64,000 nt of DNA, taken from NCBI GenBank assembly GCA_025463055.1, contig JAOAPV010000070.1:62001-126000 (forward strand), given 5' to 3'. Both the position numbers and the translations under genes were made by a program. This document shows, in pieces, positions 41,244 to 49,571 of this stretch (its first letter is position 1; every line of letters starts with the position of its first letter). The notes under the pieces were generated by a model. The model did no database searches and had not been told where the DNA came from. It was given only the letters and a program-made list of their open reading frames with translations. Origin of the DNA: Candidatus Acidiferrum typicum (lineage in GTDB: Bacteria; Acidobacteriota; Terriglobia; Acidiferrales; UBA7541).

Positions 41244-42362
41244 TTAGCCGCGAGTGCGCTGGAATTCGCGCATGAAATCCACGAGCTCTTGCACGGCGTC
41301 GAGACCGACGGCGTTGTATTGCGAGACTCGCATGCCGCCTACCGAGCGATGTCCGGGGGTGCCGACTAGGCCTGCTGCTGCGGCTTGCTCACCGAATTTC
41401 TTCTCGATGGCTTCATCGCCGCCGGCTACGCGGAAGACGACATTCATGCGCGAGCGAGAGGCTTTCTCGACCGGGCAGGAGTAATAGTCGCCGGCGTCAA
41501 TCGCGTCGTAGAGCAGCTTGGCCTTCGCTTCGTTGCGTTTTTCGATCGCGCTCAGGCCGCCTTCGGCCTCCATCCATTCCATCACCAATCCCAAAATGTA
41601 AACCGCAAACGTGGGCGGCGTGTTGTAGAGCGAGCGCTCCTTGATATGCGTTCGGTATTGCAGCAACGTGGGCAGGTTCTTGTCCGCCCGCTCGGCCAGA
41701 TCCTTGCGCACGATCACCACCGTGACGCCGCTCGGCCCTAGATTTTTCTGCGCGCCGGCGAAAATCAAGCCGAACTTCTTCACGTCGATAGCGCGAGAGG
41801 CGATATCCGAAGACATGTCTGCTACCAGCGGCGCGCTGCCAGTCTCTGGCATCGTGTGCCACTGCGTGCCTTCGATCGTATTGTTCGTGCACATGTGGAC
41901 GTAGGAAGGCTCGGCTGAAAACTTAATTTCGTTTTGCCGCGGCACGCGCGTGAACTTTTCCGTTTCCGTCGACGCCGCAACCGTGTGCAGCACGCCTTTC
42001 TTCAACTCGCCGAGCACCTTCGCCGTCCACGTGCCGGTATGAAGCAAATCCACCGGCTTGCCCGGCTGGCACAAATTCATCGGCACCATGGTGAACTGCA
42101 TGCTCCCGCCGCCCTGTAAGAACAGCACGGCGTACTCGTCCGGAATGGCCAAGTGCTTGCGCAGCCCTTGTTCCGCGCGAGACGCGATGCCCTCAAACTC
42201 GGGCGAGCGATGGCTCATCTCCATTACGGACATGCCGCTGCCGCGCCAATCCAGCAACTCCTCGCGAATGCGCTCCAGCACCGGCAACGGCAGCGCCGCC
42301 GGCCCCGCATTAAAATTGTGCACCCGCTTAACGTCACGCCCCGCAATTGTAGAAGTGCCCAC
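41244..42362 (-). CDS. serC: Phosphoserine aminotransferase
   Basis: A 372-residue class V aminotransferase. The start V-H-N-F-N-A-G-P-A-A-L-P, the W-R-G-S-G-M-S-V-M-E-M-S-H-R segment and F-A-G-A-Q-K-N-L-G-P-S-G with PLP lysine K206 are diagnostic of SerC. It converts 3-phosphohydroxypyruvate to phosphoserine in serine synthesis, and acts in pyridoxal phosphate synthesis in some bacteria. It starts at GTG 42362, four bp after the small lipoprotein stop, with AGAGGA as ribosome site inside the end of that gene, so it is the third gene of the rnr operon. Confidence 0.96.
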   Translation of the reverse strand: MGTSTIAGRDVKRVHNFNAGPAALPLPVLERIREELLDWRGSGMSVMEMSHRSPEFEGIASRAEQGLRKHLAIPDEYAVLFLQGGGSMQFTMVPMNLCQPGKPVDLLHTGTWTAKVLGELKKGVLHTVAASTETEKFTRVPRQNEIKFSAEPSYVHMCTNNTIEGTQWHTMPETGSAPLVADMSSDIASRAIDVKKFGLIFAGAQKNLGPSGVTVVIVRKDLAERADKNLPTLLQYRTHIKERSLYNTPPTFAVYILGLVMEWMEAEGGLSAIEKRNEAKAKLLYDAIDAGDYYSCPVEKASRSRMNVVFRVAGGDEAIEKKFGEQAAAAGLVGTPGHRSVGGMRVSQYNAVGLDAVQELVDFMREFQRTRG

Positions 42363-42366
42363 GATC

Positions 42367-42597
42367 TCATTTCCTCTCTAATGATTTGCCGGCTAACTCG
42401 CAGTCGGCCCACCAAGAATGCGTCTTACGCTCCACATCGCTGTAGTGGAAGAGCTCGCAAGAGTTCCTGTTTCTTTGTCCTCTCCATTGTGGCGGCTGCC
42501 CATCGATCGGGCAAGTTGTGCCTGAATGTTCTTTCGAGCAGCCGGACAGTGCAAGCGCAATCAGTGTAGCGCCAAGCGCCAACAACAGTTTATCCAT
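42367..42597 (-). CDS. Small lipoprotein of unknown function
   Basis: A 76-residue protein from ATG 42597: M-D-K-L-L-L-A-L-G-A-T-L-I-A-L-A-L-S-G-C, a lipoprotein signal with lipobox L-S-G-C (Cys20). The mature part has paired Cys (T-C-P-I-D-G-Q-P, N-S-C-E-L-F-H and W-A-D-C) that could bind metal or form disulfides, and the motif F-H-Y-S-D-V-E-R-K-T-H-S-W-W. I know no family. The start ATG shares one base with the rnr stop (TGATG), and serC begins four bp after its own stop, so all three are translationally coupled. Confidence 0.7.
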   Translation of the reverse strand: MDKLLLALGATLIALALSGCSKEHSGTTCPIDGQPPQWRGQRNRNSCELFHYSDVERKTHSWWADCELAGKSLERK

Positions 42598-45167
42598 CAC
42601 GTTTTGTCGGCCAATGCGAATTCGACGCGGCGGCGCATGGGGTCGATGCGCTCGGCGCGCACTCGCACACGGTCGCCGTGCTGCCAAATCAACTGCTTCG
42701 GTTTTGCGCCGCGGCCTCGTCCCGCTCCGCCCTTGCGCTTGTCGCTGGTCGGCATTGCTACGATCGCGTGATCGCGTTCGCGATAGACACAGCGCGCGCC
42801 CGTTGCTTCCTCTAATGCGTTGATCGGTAGTAATCCTTCGACGAAGATGTCGAACAGTTCCACGAAGCACCCAAATTTCTGCACCGAGGTAATCAGCCCG
42901 TCGAACTCCTCGCCGAGGTGCTCCTCCATGAACTGCGCGGTCTTCCAATCCATCAGCTCGCGCTCGGCGCCATTGGCGCGGCGCTCCGCTTCCGAAGTTT
43001 CCGCGGCAATCCCCTCGAGTTGGCCGTGCGAATACACCACCGCCTCGCCGTCGCGCGGAACGTGCGGCGTCCCGGGCGCGGAGGCCTGCGGATGCTCCAG
43101 CGCCCACTTCAATACGCGGTGAACAATCAAATCCGGATACCGCCGAATCGGCGAAGTGAAATGCGTGTACTCGTCAAAGCCCAGCGCGAAGTGTCCCAGC
43201 GGGTCCGCGGCGTACCGCGCTTGCTTCAACGACCGCAGCATCAAGTACGAAATGATGCGCTCCTCCGGTTTTCCGGCAACTTTCCGGACCAGCCTCTGAT
43301 AGTGCTGCGGCGTAATCTGCAGGTCCTCCGCCGCGCCCGGCAGAGCCACGCGCATCCCGCGTTCGCGCCCCTTGCCATAAGAATCCGGCCGCCCAGCCTT
43401 CGCCGGCGACGGCACGCGCCCGTGGCGCACGGCAACCTCGCGCTGATACAAATTCTCTACTCCCAGCGAATAACCAAACGCGCGCGCCAGCTCCTCGAAT
43501 TCCAGCACCTTGCGCGCGTCCGGTTTTTCGTGCACGCGATGTAGCGCGGGAATACCGCGATTGATCAAATATCCCGCCACCGCGCGGTTCGCCGCCAGCA
43601 TGAATTCCTCGATCAGCCGGTGTGCGATGTTGCGTTCGCTGCGCGTGATGTTGATCATGCGTTGCTGCTCGTCGAACTCGATCACTGGCTCCGGCAAATC
43701 AAAATCGATCGAGCCATGCTCGTTGCGCCGCGCGTTCAGCAGAAGCGCCAGTTCTTTCATGTCGCGAAAGTGGTGCGTCAGCGCGGCGTAAAGAGCCGTC
43801 GCCTCCGCGTCGCCCTCGAGCACTTTATTGACATTGGTGTACGTCATGCGCTCGGCTGATTTGATAATCCCCGGCGTCATCCGCGAGCTCTTCATCCGGC
43901 CCGCTGCGTCAAACTCCATTAGCGCGCTCATCACCAGCCGCTCCTCGCGGGGTTTGAGCGAGCACATGCCGTTCGAAAGCGCCTCCGGCAGCATGGGCAC
44001 CGCGCGATCCGGAAAATACACGGACGTCCCGCGCAAACGCGCCTCGGCATCCAACTCCGTCAGAGTGCGAACATAATGCGCCACGTCCGCAATGTGCACC
44101 TGCAAGTGCCAGCCACCGTCCGCGCGACGCTCGACGTACACGGCATCGTCAAAGTCCCGCGCTGTCTCGCCGTCGATCGTCACAATCGGCAAATGACGGA
44201 AATCTTCGCGCCCCGCCAGGTCCGGTTCCTGCACCGGCATCGCGCGCTGCTCCGCTTCTCGCACTACCTCCGCCGGAAACGCGTGGGGCAAATGATGTTT
44301 GCGAATAATAATTTCCGTGTCGACGCCGAGTTCGCCAGGCCGCCCCAAAATCTCGATCACCCGACCCGTCGGCGCGGCGCCCCCTCGCGGATACCGCACC
44401 AGCTCGACGTTCACCACCGCGCCGTCCAACTCTTCCAGACGCGGAATGCGCCGCCCTTTCAGGCTCCGCTCATCCGTGCCGCTGAAACCAAGCTTCTTGG
44501 CCAGCCCTGGAGTCAGTTCCATCCCTGGAGGAATCTCGATCGCATGCTGCATGCGGGCGTCGTATGGCAGCACGCTATTGCCTCGCGTGCCATAGCGAAA
44601 TAATCCCACAACCGTCGGATGCGCTCGCCCGAGCACGCGAAGGATTCGCCCCTCGGCACGTTGCCCATCTCCGGAACCACTCACGCGCTGAATTTTTACC
44701 AGGACGCGATCCCCGTGCATTGCGTCTTCGACGCCATCGCGCGGAATGAACACGTCGCGATCCAGCCACTCCACCGGCGGATCAGGCACGACGAATCCGT
44801 ATCCATCGTGATGCAGCACGAGTCGGCCCGTAATTTCGTTTCGGCTGGCAGGTGCGCGGTCCGGAGCCGCGGCTCGTTGCGAGCTAACTCCTGACCCTGC
44901 GCTCGTCGACCTTCGTCCGGCACCGTCACCGCCGCTACCCCGGCTGTCCCCGCGCTCTTCCTTGCGGCCAGCCAGCCGATAGCGGCCGCCGGGCAACTCC
45001 TCAATGGCGCGCCTCTTTTTCAGCGTATTCAGCATTTTGTGCAGGGCGTTGCGGTCTGCTCGACGCGTGTGCAGGCCTGCCGCAATATCGTCGGTCGACG
45101 CAGGATCTCGCCTAACTTGCAGAAACCTAAGGATGTTATCCGAACTCAGATGTGAGGGGCGCGGCAT
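42597..45167 (-). CDS. rnr: Ribonuclease R
   Basis: An 856-residue exoribonuclease. Domains in order: N-terminal winged helix (residues about 5-65), a charged linker, cold-shock domain (G-R-L-V-L-H-H-D-G-Y-G-F-V-V-P at about 112-126), RNB domain with the catalytic acids in T-I-D-G-E-T-A-R-D-F-D-D-A-V, H-F-T-S-P-I-R-R-Y-P-D-L, and an S1 domain near 730-800. The C-terminus is basic and Gly-rich. It degrades structured RNA 3' to 5' and takes part in rRNA and tmRNA quality control. It heads the rnr-lipoprotein-serC operon and is preceded by a hairpin-rich leader. Confidence 0.96.
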   Translation of the reverse strand: MPRPSHLSSDNILRFLQVRRDPASTDDIAAGLHTRRADRNALHKMLNTLKKRRAIEELPGGRYRLAGRKEERGDSRGSGGDGAGRRSTSAGSGVSSQRAAAPDRAPASRNEITGRLVLHHDGYGFVVPDPPVEWLDRDVFIPRDGVEDAMHGDRVLVKIQRVSGSGDGQRAEGRILRVLGRAHPTVVGLFRYGTRGNSVLPYDARMQHAIEIPPGMELTPGLAKKLGFSGTDERSLKGRRIPRLEELDGAVVNVELVRYPRGGAAPTGRVIEILGRPGELGVDTEIIIRKHHLPHAFPAEVVREAEQRAMPVQEPDLAGREDFRHLPIVTIDGETARDFDDAVYVERRADGGWHLQVHIADVAHYVRTLTELDAEARLRGTSVYFPDRAVPMLPEALSNGMCSLKPREERLVMSALMEFDAAGRMKSSRMTPGIIKSAERMTYTNVNKVLEGDAEATALYAALTHHFRDMKELALLLNARRNEHGSIDFDLPEPVIEFDEQQRMINITRSERNIAHRLIEEFMLAANRAVAGYLINRGIPALHRVHEKPDARKVLEFEELARAFGYSLGVENLYQREVAVRHGRVPSPAKAGRPDSYGKGRERGMRVALPGAAEDLQITPQHYQRLVRKVAGKPEERIISYLMLRSLKQARYAADPLGHFALGFDEYTHFTSPIRRYPDLIVHRVLKWALEHPQASAPGTPHVPRDGEAVVYSHGQLEGIAAETSEAERRANGAERELMDWKTAQFMEEHLGEEFDGLITSVQKFGCFVELFDIFVEGLLPINALEEATGARCVYRERDHAIVAMPTSDKRKGGAGRGRGAKPKQLIWQHGDRVRVRAERIDPMRRRVEFALADKT

Positions 45168-45426
45168 AGGAGGGTGACTCGGCGGCTACGTGCTCTTGTT
45201 CAATTTTGATTCTACTCAACTTTTTTGCTTGGGAATGAAACTTTTTTCGCGCCACCGGGGTTTCATAGGCAGGCCAACACACGACCGGTTAGCCGCCCTC
45301 CGTCAGGCTAGCCGGTTTTCCCGGAAACGGGAAAACTAAGGGAGGCGGGAAGACCTGGCCCGCCTCCCTTTCTATTTTACGTGTGCTTCCTTCGTGAGCT
45401 TTATACGGCAGGCTTCTTCTTCCTTT
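45168..45426. other. Hairpin-rich region between puuD-like gene and rnr
   Basis: No gene. On the strand of rnr three stems lie in a row: GGGAGGCGGG/CCCGCCTCCC (45340-45368), GTTTTCCCG/CGGGAAAAC with a GAAA (or TTTC) loop (45315-45336), and CCGGCTAGCC/GGCTAACCGG, nearly complementary (about 45284-45315). A 7-bp inverted repeat ATGAAAC/GTTTCAT lies upstream of the rnr start. CCGCCCTCC could pair with the GGGAGGCGG arm instead, so alternative folds are possible. Confidence 0.5.
45340..45378 (+). terminator. Bidirectional intrinsic terminator between the puuD-like gene and rnr
   Basis: A 10-bp stem GGGAGGCGGG (45340-45349) / CCCGCCTCCC (45359-45368) with a 9-base loop. TTTCTATTTT follows on the plus strand and TTAGTTTT on the minus strand. 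The main need is to end the leftward transcript from the yqeY operon. Confidence 0.75.
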
Positions 45427-46206
45427 TTATCTCGCTACCGTACTTAGAAACGGATAATGGGTGGCCGCCCCCATAAAAAACAGCATCGGAAACGAAAGCC
45501 ATAGCGACGTCCGCGCGGTGAGGAATGTCCACCGCATCATGCGCTCCGCTTCCGCAGGCAAGGGGGTCCCCTGCTCGGCGGCTGCCCGGGTCCATTGAAT
45601 CAGGCGCTTTTGTGCGCGCCACACTACGCCCCACGTATTCAGGAGCATCACAAACCCGAGCCCGCCTCCCACGCTAATCGCCAGATGCCCGTTGGAAACG
45701 CTCTCCCCGCCGTTCAGCGCCATCACGATCCAAGAGGCCGCAATCACAATCGCGCCAATCCCAATGGCTCGCACCCACACCGAATCGCGAATCCCCTTAG
45801 CCGGAAGCTGCAGCAGGTAAATTCCCTCGTACGCCACCACCCAAACCAGCACCCACCAACCAAACCATCGCAACGCCAGCCGCGGATCGCCCGAATTGCG
45901 CGCATCCGTGACGAGCAAAGAGAAAAAGTAGCGCATGCCGACAATAACGGTGACCAGCGCCGACCAGCGGAACCACGCCATCGCCCGCGCCATCAGCACA
46001 GGATAAACCTTCACGCGAACGCCCGGTTCCAGCGCCTTCATCGAAGGCGTGCCAACCAAATTAAAGAAGTACAGCAAGCCAATCCAAATGATCCCGAAAA
46101 TAAAATGCAGCCACCTCAGCGCGATTAACTCGTTGGCCGCGGGGTCGCTCAAAAAACTCAAGTGCGGCTTCCATTCAGGGAACGACGCCAGCAGCGACAA
46201 GCACAT
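45427..46206 (-). CDS. Membrane protein with urate-oxidase N-terminal (PuuD-like) domain
   Basis: A 259-residue protein of about seven helices. L-R-W-L-H-F-I-F-G-I-I-W-I-G-L-L-Y-F-F-N-L is the signature of the Urate_ox_N family, whose full-length members (PuuD) oxidise urate at a cytochrome c tail. Here the cytochrome part is missing: no C-x-x-C-H occurs, so it is a membrane-only form. Urate oxidation by it alone is not established; it may be a heme protein or electron carrier. ATG 46206 with GGAGG six bases before is preferred over a start six codons up. It is the last gene of a yqeY-DUF2141-PuuD-like operon. Confidence 0.7.
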   Translation of the reverse strand: MCLSLLASFPEWKPHLSFLSDPAANELIALRWLHFIFGIIWIGLLYFFNLVGTPSMKALEPGVRVKVYPVLMARAMAWFRWSALVTVIVGMRYFFSLLVTDARNSGDPRLALRWFGWWVLVWVVAYEGIYLLQLPAKGIRDSVWVRAIGIGAIVIAASWIVMALNGGESVSNGHLAISVGGGLGFVMLLNTWGVVWRAQKRLIQWTRAAAEQGTPLPAEAERMMRWTFLTARTSLWLSFPMLFFMGAATHYPFLSTVAR

Positions 46207-46231
46207 AGCGTACCTCCGGCACATATATCGA

Positions 46232-46708
46232 CTACAAATACTTGACGTGAATCTTCAGGTCGAGCCGGCCGCCAGTATACTGAAATGCAGCCGCGCTGAA
46301 TTTAGGCGGCCCCATGTGGCCTTTCGCGTCATTCGATGCGCCCACTCCCTCGCGGGGCATGCCGATGAAATTCGTGTCCAGCTTGCCGTTGGAGTTTTCG
46401 TCATGCACAACAGACACAGCAAAGGTCCCAGAAGCGACTCCGGTAAACTCGCAGACTGCCTGGCGATCCACGATCTTTGCGGTCAGTCGCGCGACGGCTT
46501 TTTCGGCTTTCTTAGGGAACGCGTCGGCTTGCGTCGACGAATACAGCGCGCACAGCATTTGACCGGTGTCGTTTCGCAGACCGCTAATCTCAACGTGGAT
46601 GACGTTTTCCGCCGGCCTCGGCGTCTGTCCAAACGCACCGGGCGCGCCAAGCAGGCCAACCAGCGACGCCACCAAGCCGATTTTTCTCCATGCCCCAAAT
46701 TCGCGCAT
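46232..46708 (-). CDS. DUF2141 domain protein, exported
   Basis: A 158-residue protein with a signal peptide (residues about 8-27, K-I-G-L-V-A-S-L-V-G-L-L-G). The mature part V-I-H-V-E-I-S-G-L-R-N-D-T-G-Q-M-L-C-A-L-Y, F-A-V-S-V-V-H-D-E-N-S-N-G-K-L-D-T-N-F-I-G-M-P-R-E-G is the DUF2141 pattern, including the D-x-N-x-N-G-K-x-D loop that looks like a calcium site. No function is known. It sits 25 bp upstream of the PuuD-like gene and 27 bp downstream of yqeY, in one operon. Confidence 0.85.
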   Translation of the reverse strand: MREFGAWRKIGLVASLVGLLGAPGAFGQTPRPAENVIHVEISGLRNDTGQMLCALYSSTQADAFPKKAEKAVARLTAKIVDRQAVCEFTGVASGTFAVSVVHDENSNGKLDTNFIGMPREGVGASNDAKGHMGPPKFSAAAFQYTGGRLDLKIHVKYL

Positions 46709-46735
46709 GATCGTCCCCCTCGCTATTTACACCTA

Positions 46736-47182
46736 CTAGGAAAGACGGGAGCGGACGCGGTCGCTGAGGGCTTTGCCGTCGACAGTCTTGCCTTCGAGCG
46801 CGGCTTTAGCCGCTTTGACGACAGCGCCCATTTGCTTGATTGAGGTTGCGCCGCTTTCGGCGATAGCTTTAGCGATAGCGGCGTCCATTTCGCCCTCGCT
46901 CGCGCCGGCGGGGAGATAGGTCTCGATGATGGCCAGTTCCTTGGTTTCCTTTTCGACGAGGTCGTTGCGGTTGCCCTTAGTGAATTGGTCGATGGATTCT
47001 TTGCGCTGCTTGACTAGCGTTTGCAGGAGCTGGATGGATTCGGGTTCATCGAGCTTGCGGAGCTTCTCGTTTTCCTTGTAAGTGATAGCGGACTTGACCA
47101 TGCGAATGACGCTGAGGCGGAGCTCGTCTTTGGCGCGCATGGCGTCGGTGAGATCTTTCTGGATTTTTTCGGCAAGAGTCAT
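46736..47182 (-). CDS. GatB/YqeY domain protein
   Basis: A 148-residue helical protein beginning M-T-L-A-E-K-I-Q-K-D-L-T-D-A-M-R-A-K-D, with L-R-L-S-V-I-R-M-V-K-S-A-I, then Y-L-P and Q-M-G-A-V-V-K-A-A-K. This is the YqeY family, homologous to the C-terminal tRNA-binding domain of GatB. A stand-alone protein of this type probably helps tRNA-dependent amidation or binds tRNA; its exact job is not settled. The frame upstream of ATG 47182 is spurious. It is the first gene of the operon with DUF2141 and the PuuD-like protein. Confidence 0.9.
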   Translation of the reverse strand: MTLAEKIQKDLTDAMRAKDELRLSVIRMVKSAITYKENEKLRKLDEPESIQLLQTLVKQRKESIDQFTKGNRNDLVEKETKELAIIETYLPAGASEGEMDAAIAKAIAESGATSIKQMGAVVKAAKAALEGKTVDGKALSDRVRSRLS

Positions 47183-47269
47183 GGCAAAGAATATAGCAGA
47201 GGAAAAGAGTTCAAGAGCGAAAGAGTACAGAACGTGAGTACGAGGATTCTGAGGTAGGATTTCGTCACT

Positions 47270-48421
47270 ATGAGCGAGCAACGATTTGGCGTGGCGGTGA
47301 TTGGGGCCGGGGTGTTCGGGGCGTGGACCGCTTGGCATTTGGCCCGGCGAGGGCGGCGCGTATTGTTGGTGGACGCCTATGGTCCGGGGAATGCGCGTGC
47401 GAGCTCGGCTGGGGAGTCGCGGATCATTCGCATGGGATATGGGGCGGACGAACTCTATACGCGCTGGTCGCAGCGATCGTTGGCGCAATGGAAAGAATTT
47501 TTTGCGGCGACGCGGCACGCATTGTTTCACGAGACCGGAGTTTTGTGGCTGGCCGGAACAAACGAAACGCGCGTGCAGCAAACCATCGAGACGTTGCGAC
47601 GGTGTGGCGTTCCTTTTCAAGAATTAAGCCGGGCGGAGTTGGAGAGACGATATCCGCAGATTGGATTAGATGGAATCACCAAGGGGCTATTGGAGCCAAA
47701 CAGTGGCGTGCTGATGGCGCGGCGCGCAGTCGCCGCGGTTGTGGAAGACGCCATGCGTGGCAGCGTGGAATATCGCGTCGCGCAAATTGCGGAACCGCGA
47801 GCGATGGGACCGATTTCTTTTGTGACGACGACCTCGGGCGAGCGCATCGAGGCGGAGCACTTTGTTTTTGCTTGCGGAGCCTGGTTGGGGAAGCTGTTCC
47901 CGGAAATTTTGGGAGCTCGGATTTTTCCGAGCCGGCAGGAAGTGTTTTTCTTTGGCGTGCCGGCAGGCGACTCGCGGTTCGCCCCGCCGGCGCTGCCCAC
48001 GTGGTTGTTTCAGGAGGACGAAATTTATGGCATGCCGGACCTGGAGAGCCGGGGGCTGAAGTTTGCGCTAGATCGGCATGGCGAGAAGGTCGATCCGGAC
48101 ACGCAATCGCGCTTGCCGACCGTTGCAGGAGCGGATGAAGCCCGGCGTTTTGTCGAGCAGCGATTTCCCGCACTGCGCGGCGCCCCCATTGTCGAGACGC
48201 GCGTTTGCCAGTACGAAAACACCTGGAACGGAGATTTTTTGATCGACCGGCATCCGGGTATAGAGAACGTTTGGTTTGTGGGCGGAGGATCGGGGCACGG
48301 GTTTAAGCATGGGCCTGCAGTCGGGGAGTATCTTGCAGCGCGGATTTTGGAAGGATCAGAAGGGGAGCCGAGATTTTCGTTGGCGAGCAAGGAAATGGTG
48401 CAAAAGAGAGCAGTGTTCTAG
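47270..48421 (+). CDS. FAD-dependent amine oxidoreductase (sarcosine/N-methyltryptophan oxidase type)
   Basis: A 383-residue DAO-fold enzyme. FAD-binding motif V-A-V-I-G-A-G-V-F-G-A-W-T-A-W at residues 8-22. Cys313 in R-V-C-Q-Y-E-N-T-W-N-G-D-F-L-I-D matches the covalent FAD site of monomeric sarcosine oxidase (C-x-Y-T-x-T-P-D-x-x-F-x-I-D) and is followed by G-G-G-S-G-H-G-F-K. It should oxidise secondary amino groups (sarcosine, N-methyltryptophan or related) with release of hydrogen peroxide. The exact amine is unknown. It is divergent from the yqeY operon. Confidence 0.85.
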   Translation: MSEQRFGVAVIGAGVFGAWTAWHLARRGRRVLLVDAYGPGNARASSAGESRIIRMGYGADELYTRWSQRSLAQWKEFFAATRHALFHETGVLWLAGTNETRVQQTIETLRRCGVPFQELSRAELERRYPQIGLDGITKGLLEPNSGVLMARRAVAAVVEDAMRGSVEYRVAQIAEPRAMGPISFVTTTSGERIEAEHFVFACGAWLGKLFPEILGARIFPSRQEVFFFGVPAGDSRFAPPALPTWLFQEDEIYGMPDLESRGLKFALDRHGEKVDPDTQSRLPTVAGADEARRFVEQRFPALRGAPIVETRVCQYENTWNGDFLIDRHPGIENVWFVGGGSGHGFKHGPAVGEYLAARILEGSEGEPRFSLASKEMVQKRAVF

Positions 48422-48621
48422 GGAAGAAGTAATAACGCAGCGATTAAGTTACCGCGCATTATTGATGCGTCCTCAGGGGGCTTCGCTGCATCCAAGTTTT
48501 GCCTGTGGTGGGTGTACGTTTTGAGTGTCCGTTGACTTAATTACAGCATCGAGTGCACGCCCATTTTCGCCCGCATGCGCAAGCGCGTGCGATTGGGCAG
48601 CGCCACTCAGCAACTTTCGCG

Positions 48622-49527
48622 ATGACGTCAAAAACCGACTCAAGCTCCCCGGCCACTTCGCCGTTTCCGAGCATTACGATCATTACGCCCGTAATCGGCG
48701 ATGTGCAGCACCTCGAGGCGACACTCCGTTCCGTGATCTATCAGTGTTATCCCAATCTGGAATACATCGTCATTGAAGATGGCACAAGGAACGAGAGCCG
48801 AGAAATTCTACAAAGGTATCGTGCACATTTTTTGTGGCAAACCTGCCCGCCGGGGACCGAACTTTGTGCCGCGCTCAACATGGCATTTGCGAAAGCATCG
48901 GGAGAAATCCTGGGCTGGCTCGAGCCCAGCGAAATGCTTCTCACGAATGGACTGCACGTGATTGGCAGTGTCTTCGCGTCTTTCCCGGATATTGAGTGGA
49001 TTACCGGGCGGCCATTTAATTTCAGTCTCAGTGGCATGCCGGCAGGACTGAAGCATCTGGAGCGCTGGTCGCGCATTCGCTTTTTAGCCGGCGGCAACAA
49101 GTACATTCATCGCGATACGACGTTTTGGCGGCGAGGTCTTTGGGAGCGCGCTGGAGGAGCGCTCGCTAGCGAGCACGGTCTAGCCGGAGAGTTCGATCTA
49201 TTCGTGCGCTTCTTTCGGCAAGCGCAGCTTTATTCGGTGGACGCTCTGATCGGGGGCTATCGAACGCATCCCGGCAATCACAGCGCGACTGGCAGCCATC
49301 GTCGCTACAACAAAATTTGCGACGAGATTGCGGACCGCGAACTGGCAGGCGTTTCCGGAGCTTACGCCGCGAAACTGTTTCGCAAGCTTACGTGGGTTGT
49401 CTCACACATTCCGAAGGTACGCAGCCTGTGGCATAAGTACGCCCTGCAAAGCATCTACCGCTGTCCCGGGTGGGATTGGCATCCGAGAATCATCAACCGA
49501 GGAGACAAGTGGATTTTTGAGAAGTGA
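48622..49527 (+). CDS. Family 2 glycosyltransferase
   Basis: A 301-residue GT2 enzyme. S-I-T-I-I-T-P-V-I-G-D at the nucleotide-binding start, V-I-E-D-G-T-R-N-E-S-R-E-I for the first acidic motif, G-E-I-L-G-W-L-E-P-S-E for the metal site region (usually DxD, here L-E-P-S-E), and W-R-R-G-L-W-E-R-A-G. The changed DxD region is like that of some cell-envelope GT2 members. ATG 48622 removes an implausible 23-residue N-terminal extension. No polysaccharide cluster surrounds it, so its acceptor is unknown. Confidence 0.8.
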   Translation: MTSKTDSSSPATSPFPSITIITPVIGDVQHLEATLRSVIYQCYPNLEYIVIEDGTRNESREILQRYRAHFLWQTCPPGTELCAALNMAFAKASGEILGWLEPSEMLLTNGLHVIGSVFASFPDIEWITGRPFNFSLSGMPAGLKHLERWSRIRFLAGGNKYIHRDTTFWRRGLWERAGGALASEHGLAGEFDLFVRFFRQAQLYSVDALIGGYRTHPGNHSATGSHRRYNKICDEIADRELAGVSGAYAAKLFRKLTWVVSHIPKVRSLWHKYALQSIYRCPGWDWHPRIINRGDKWIFEK

Positions 49528-49571
49528 GGTGAGCTTAGCAGACGGAAAGCCAGAAATGGCTGTCCCAGGGG

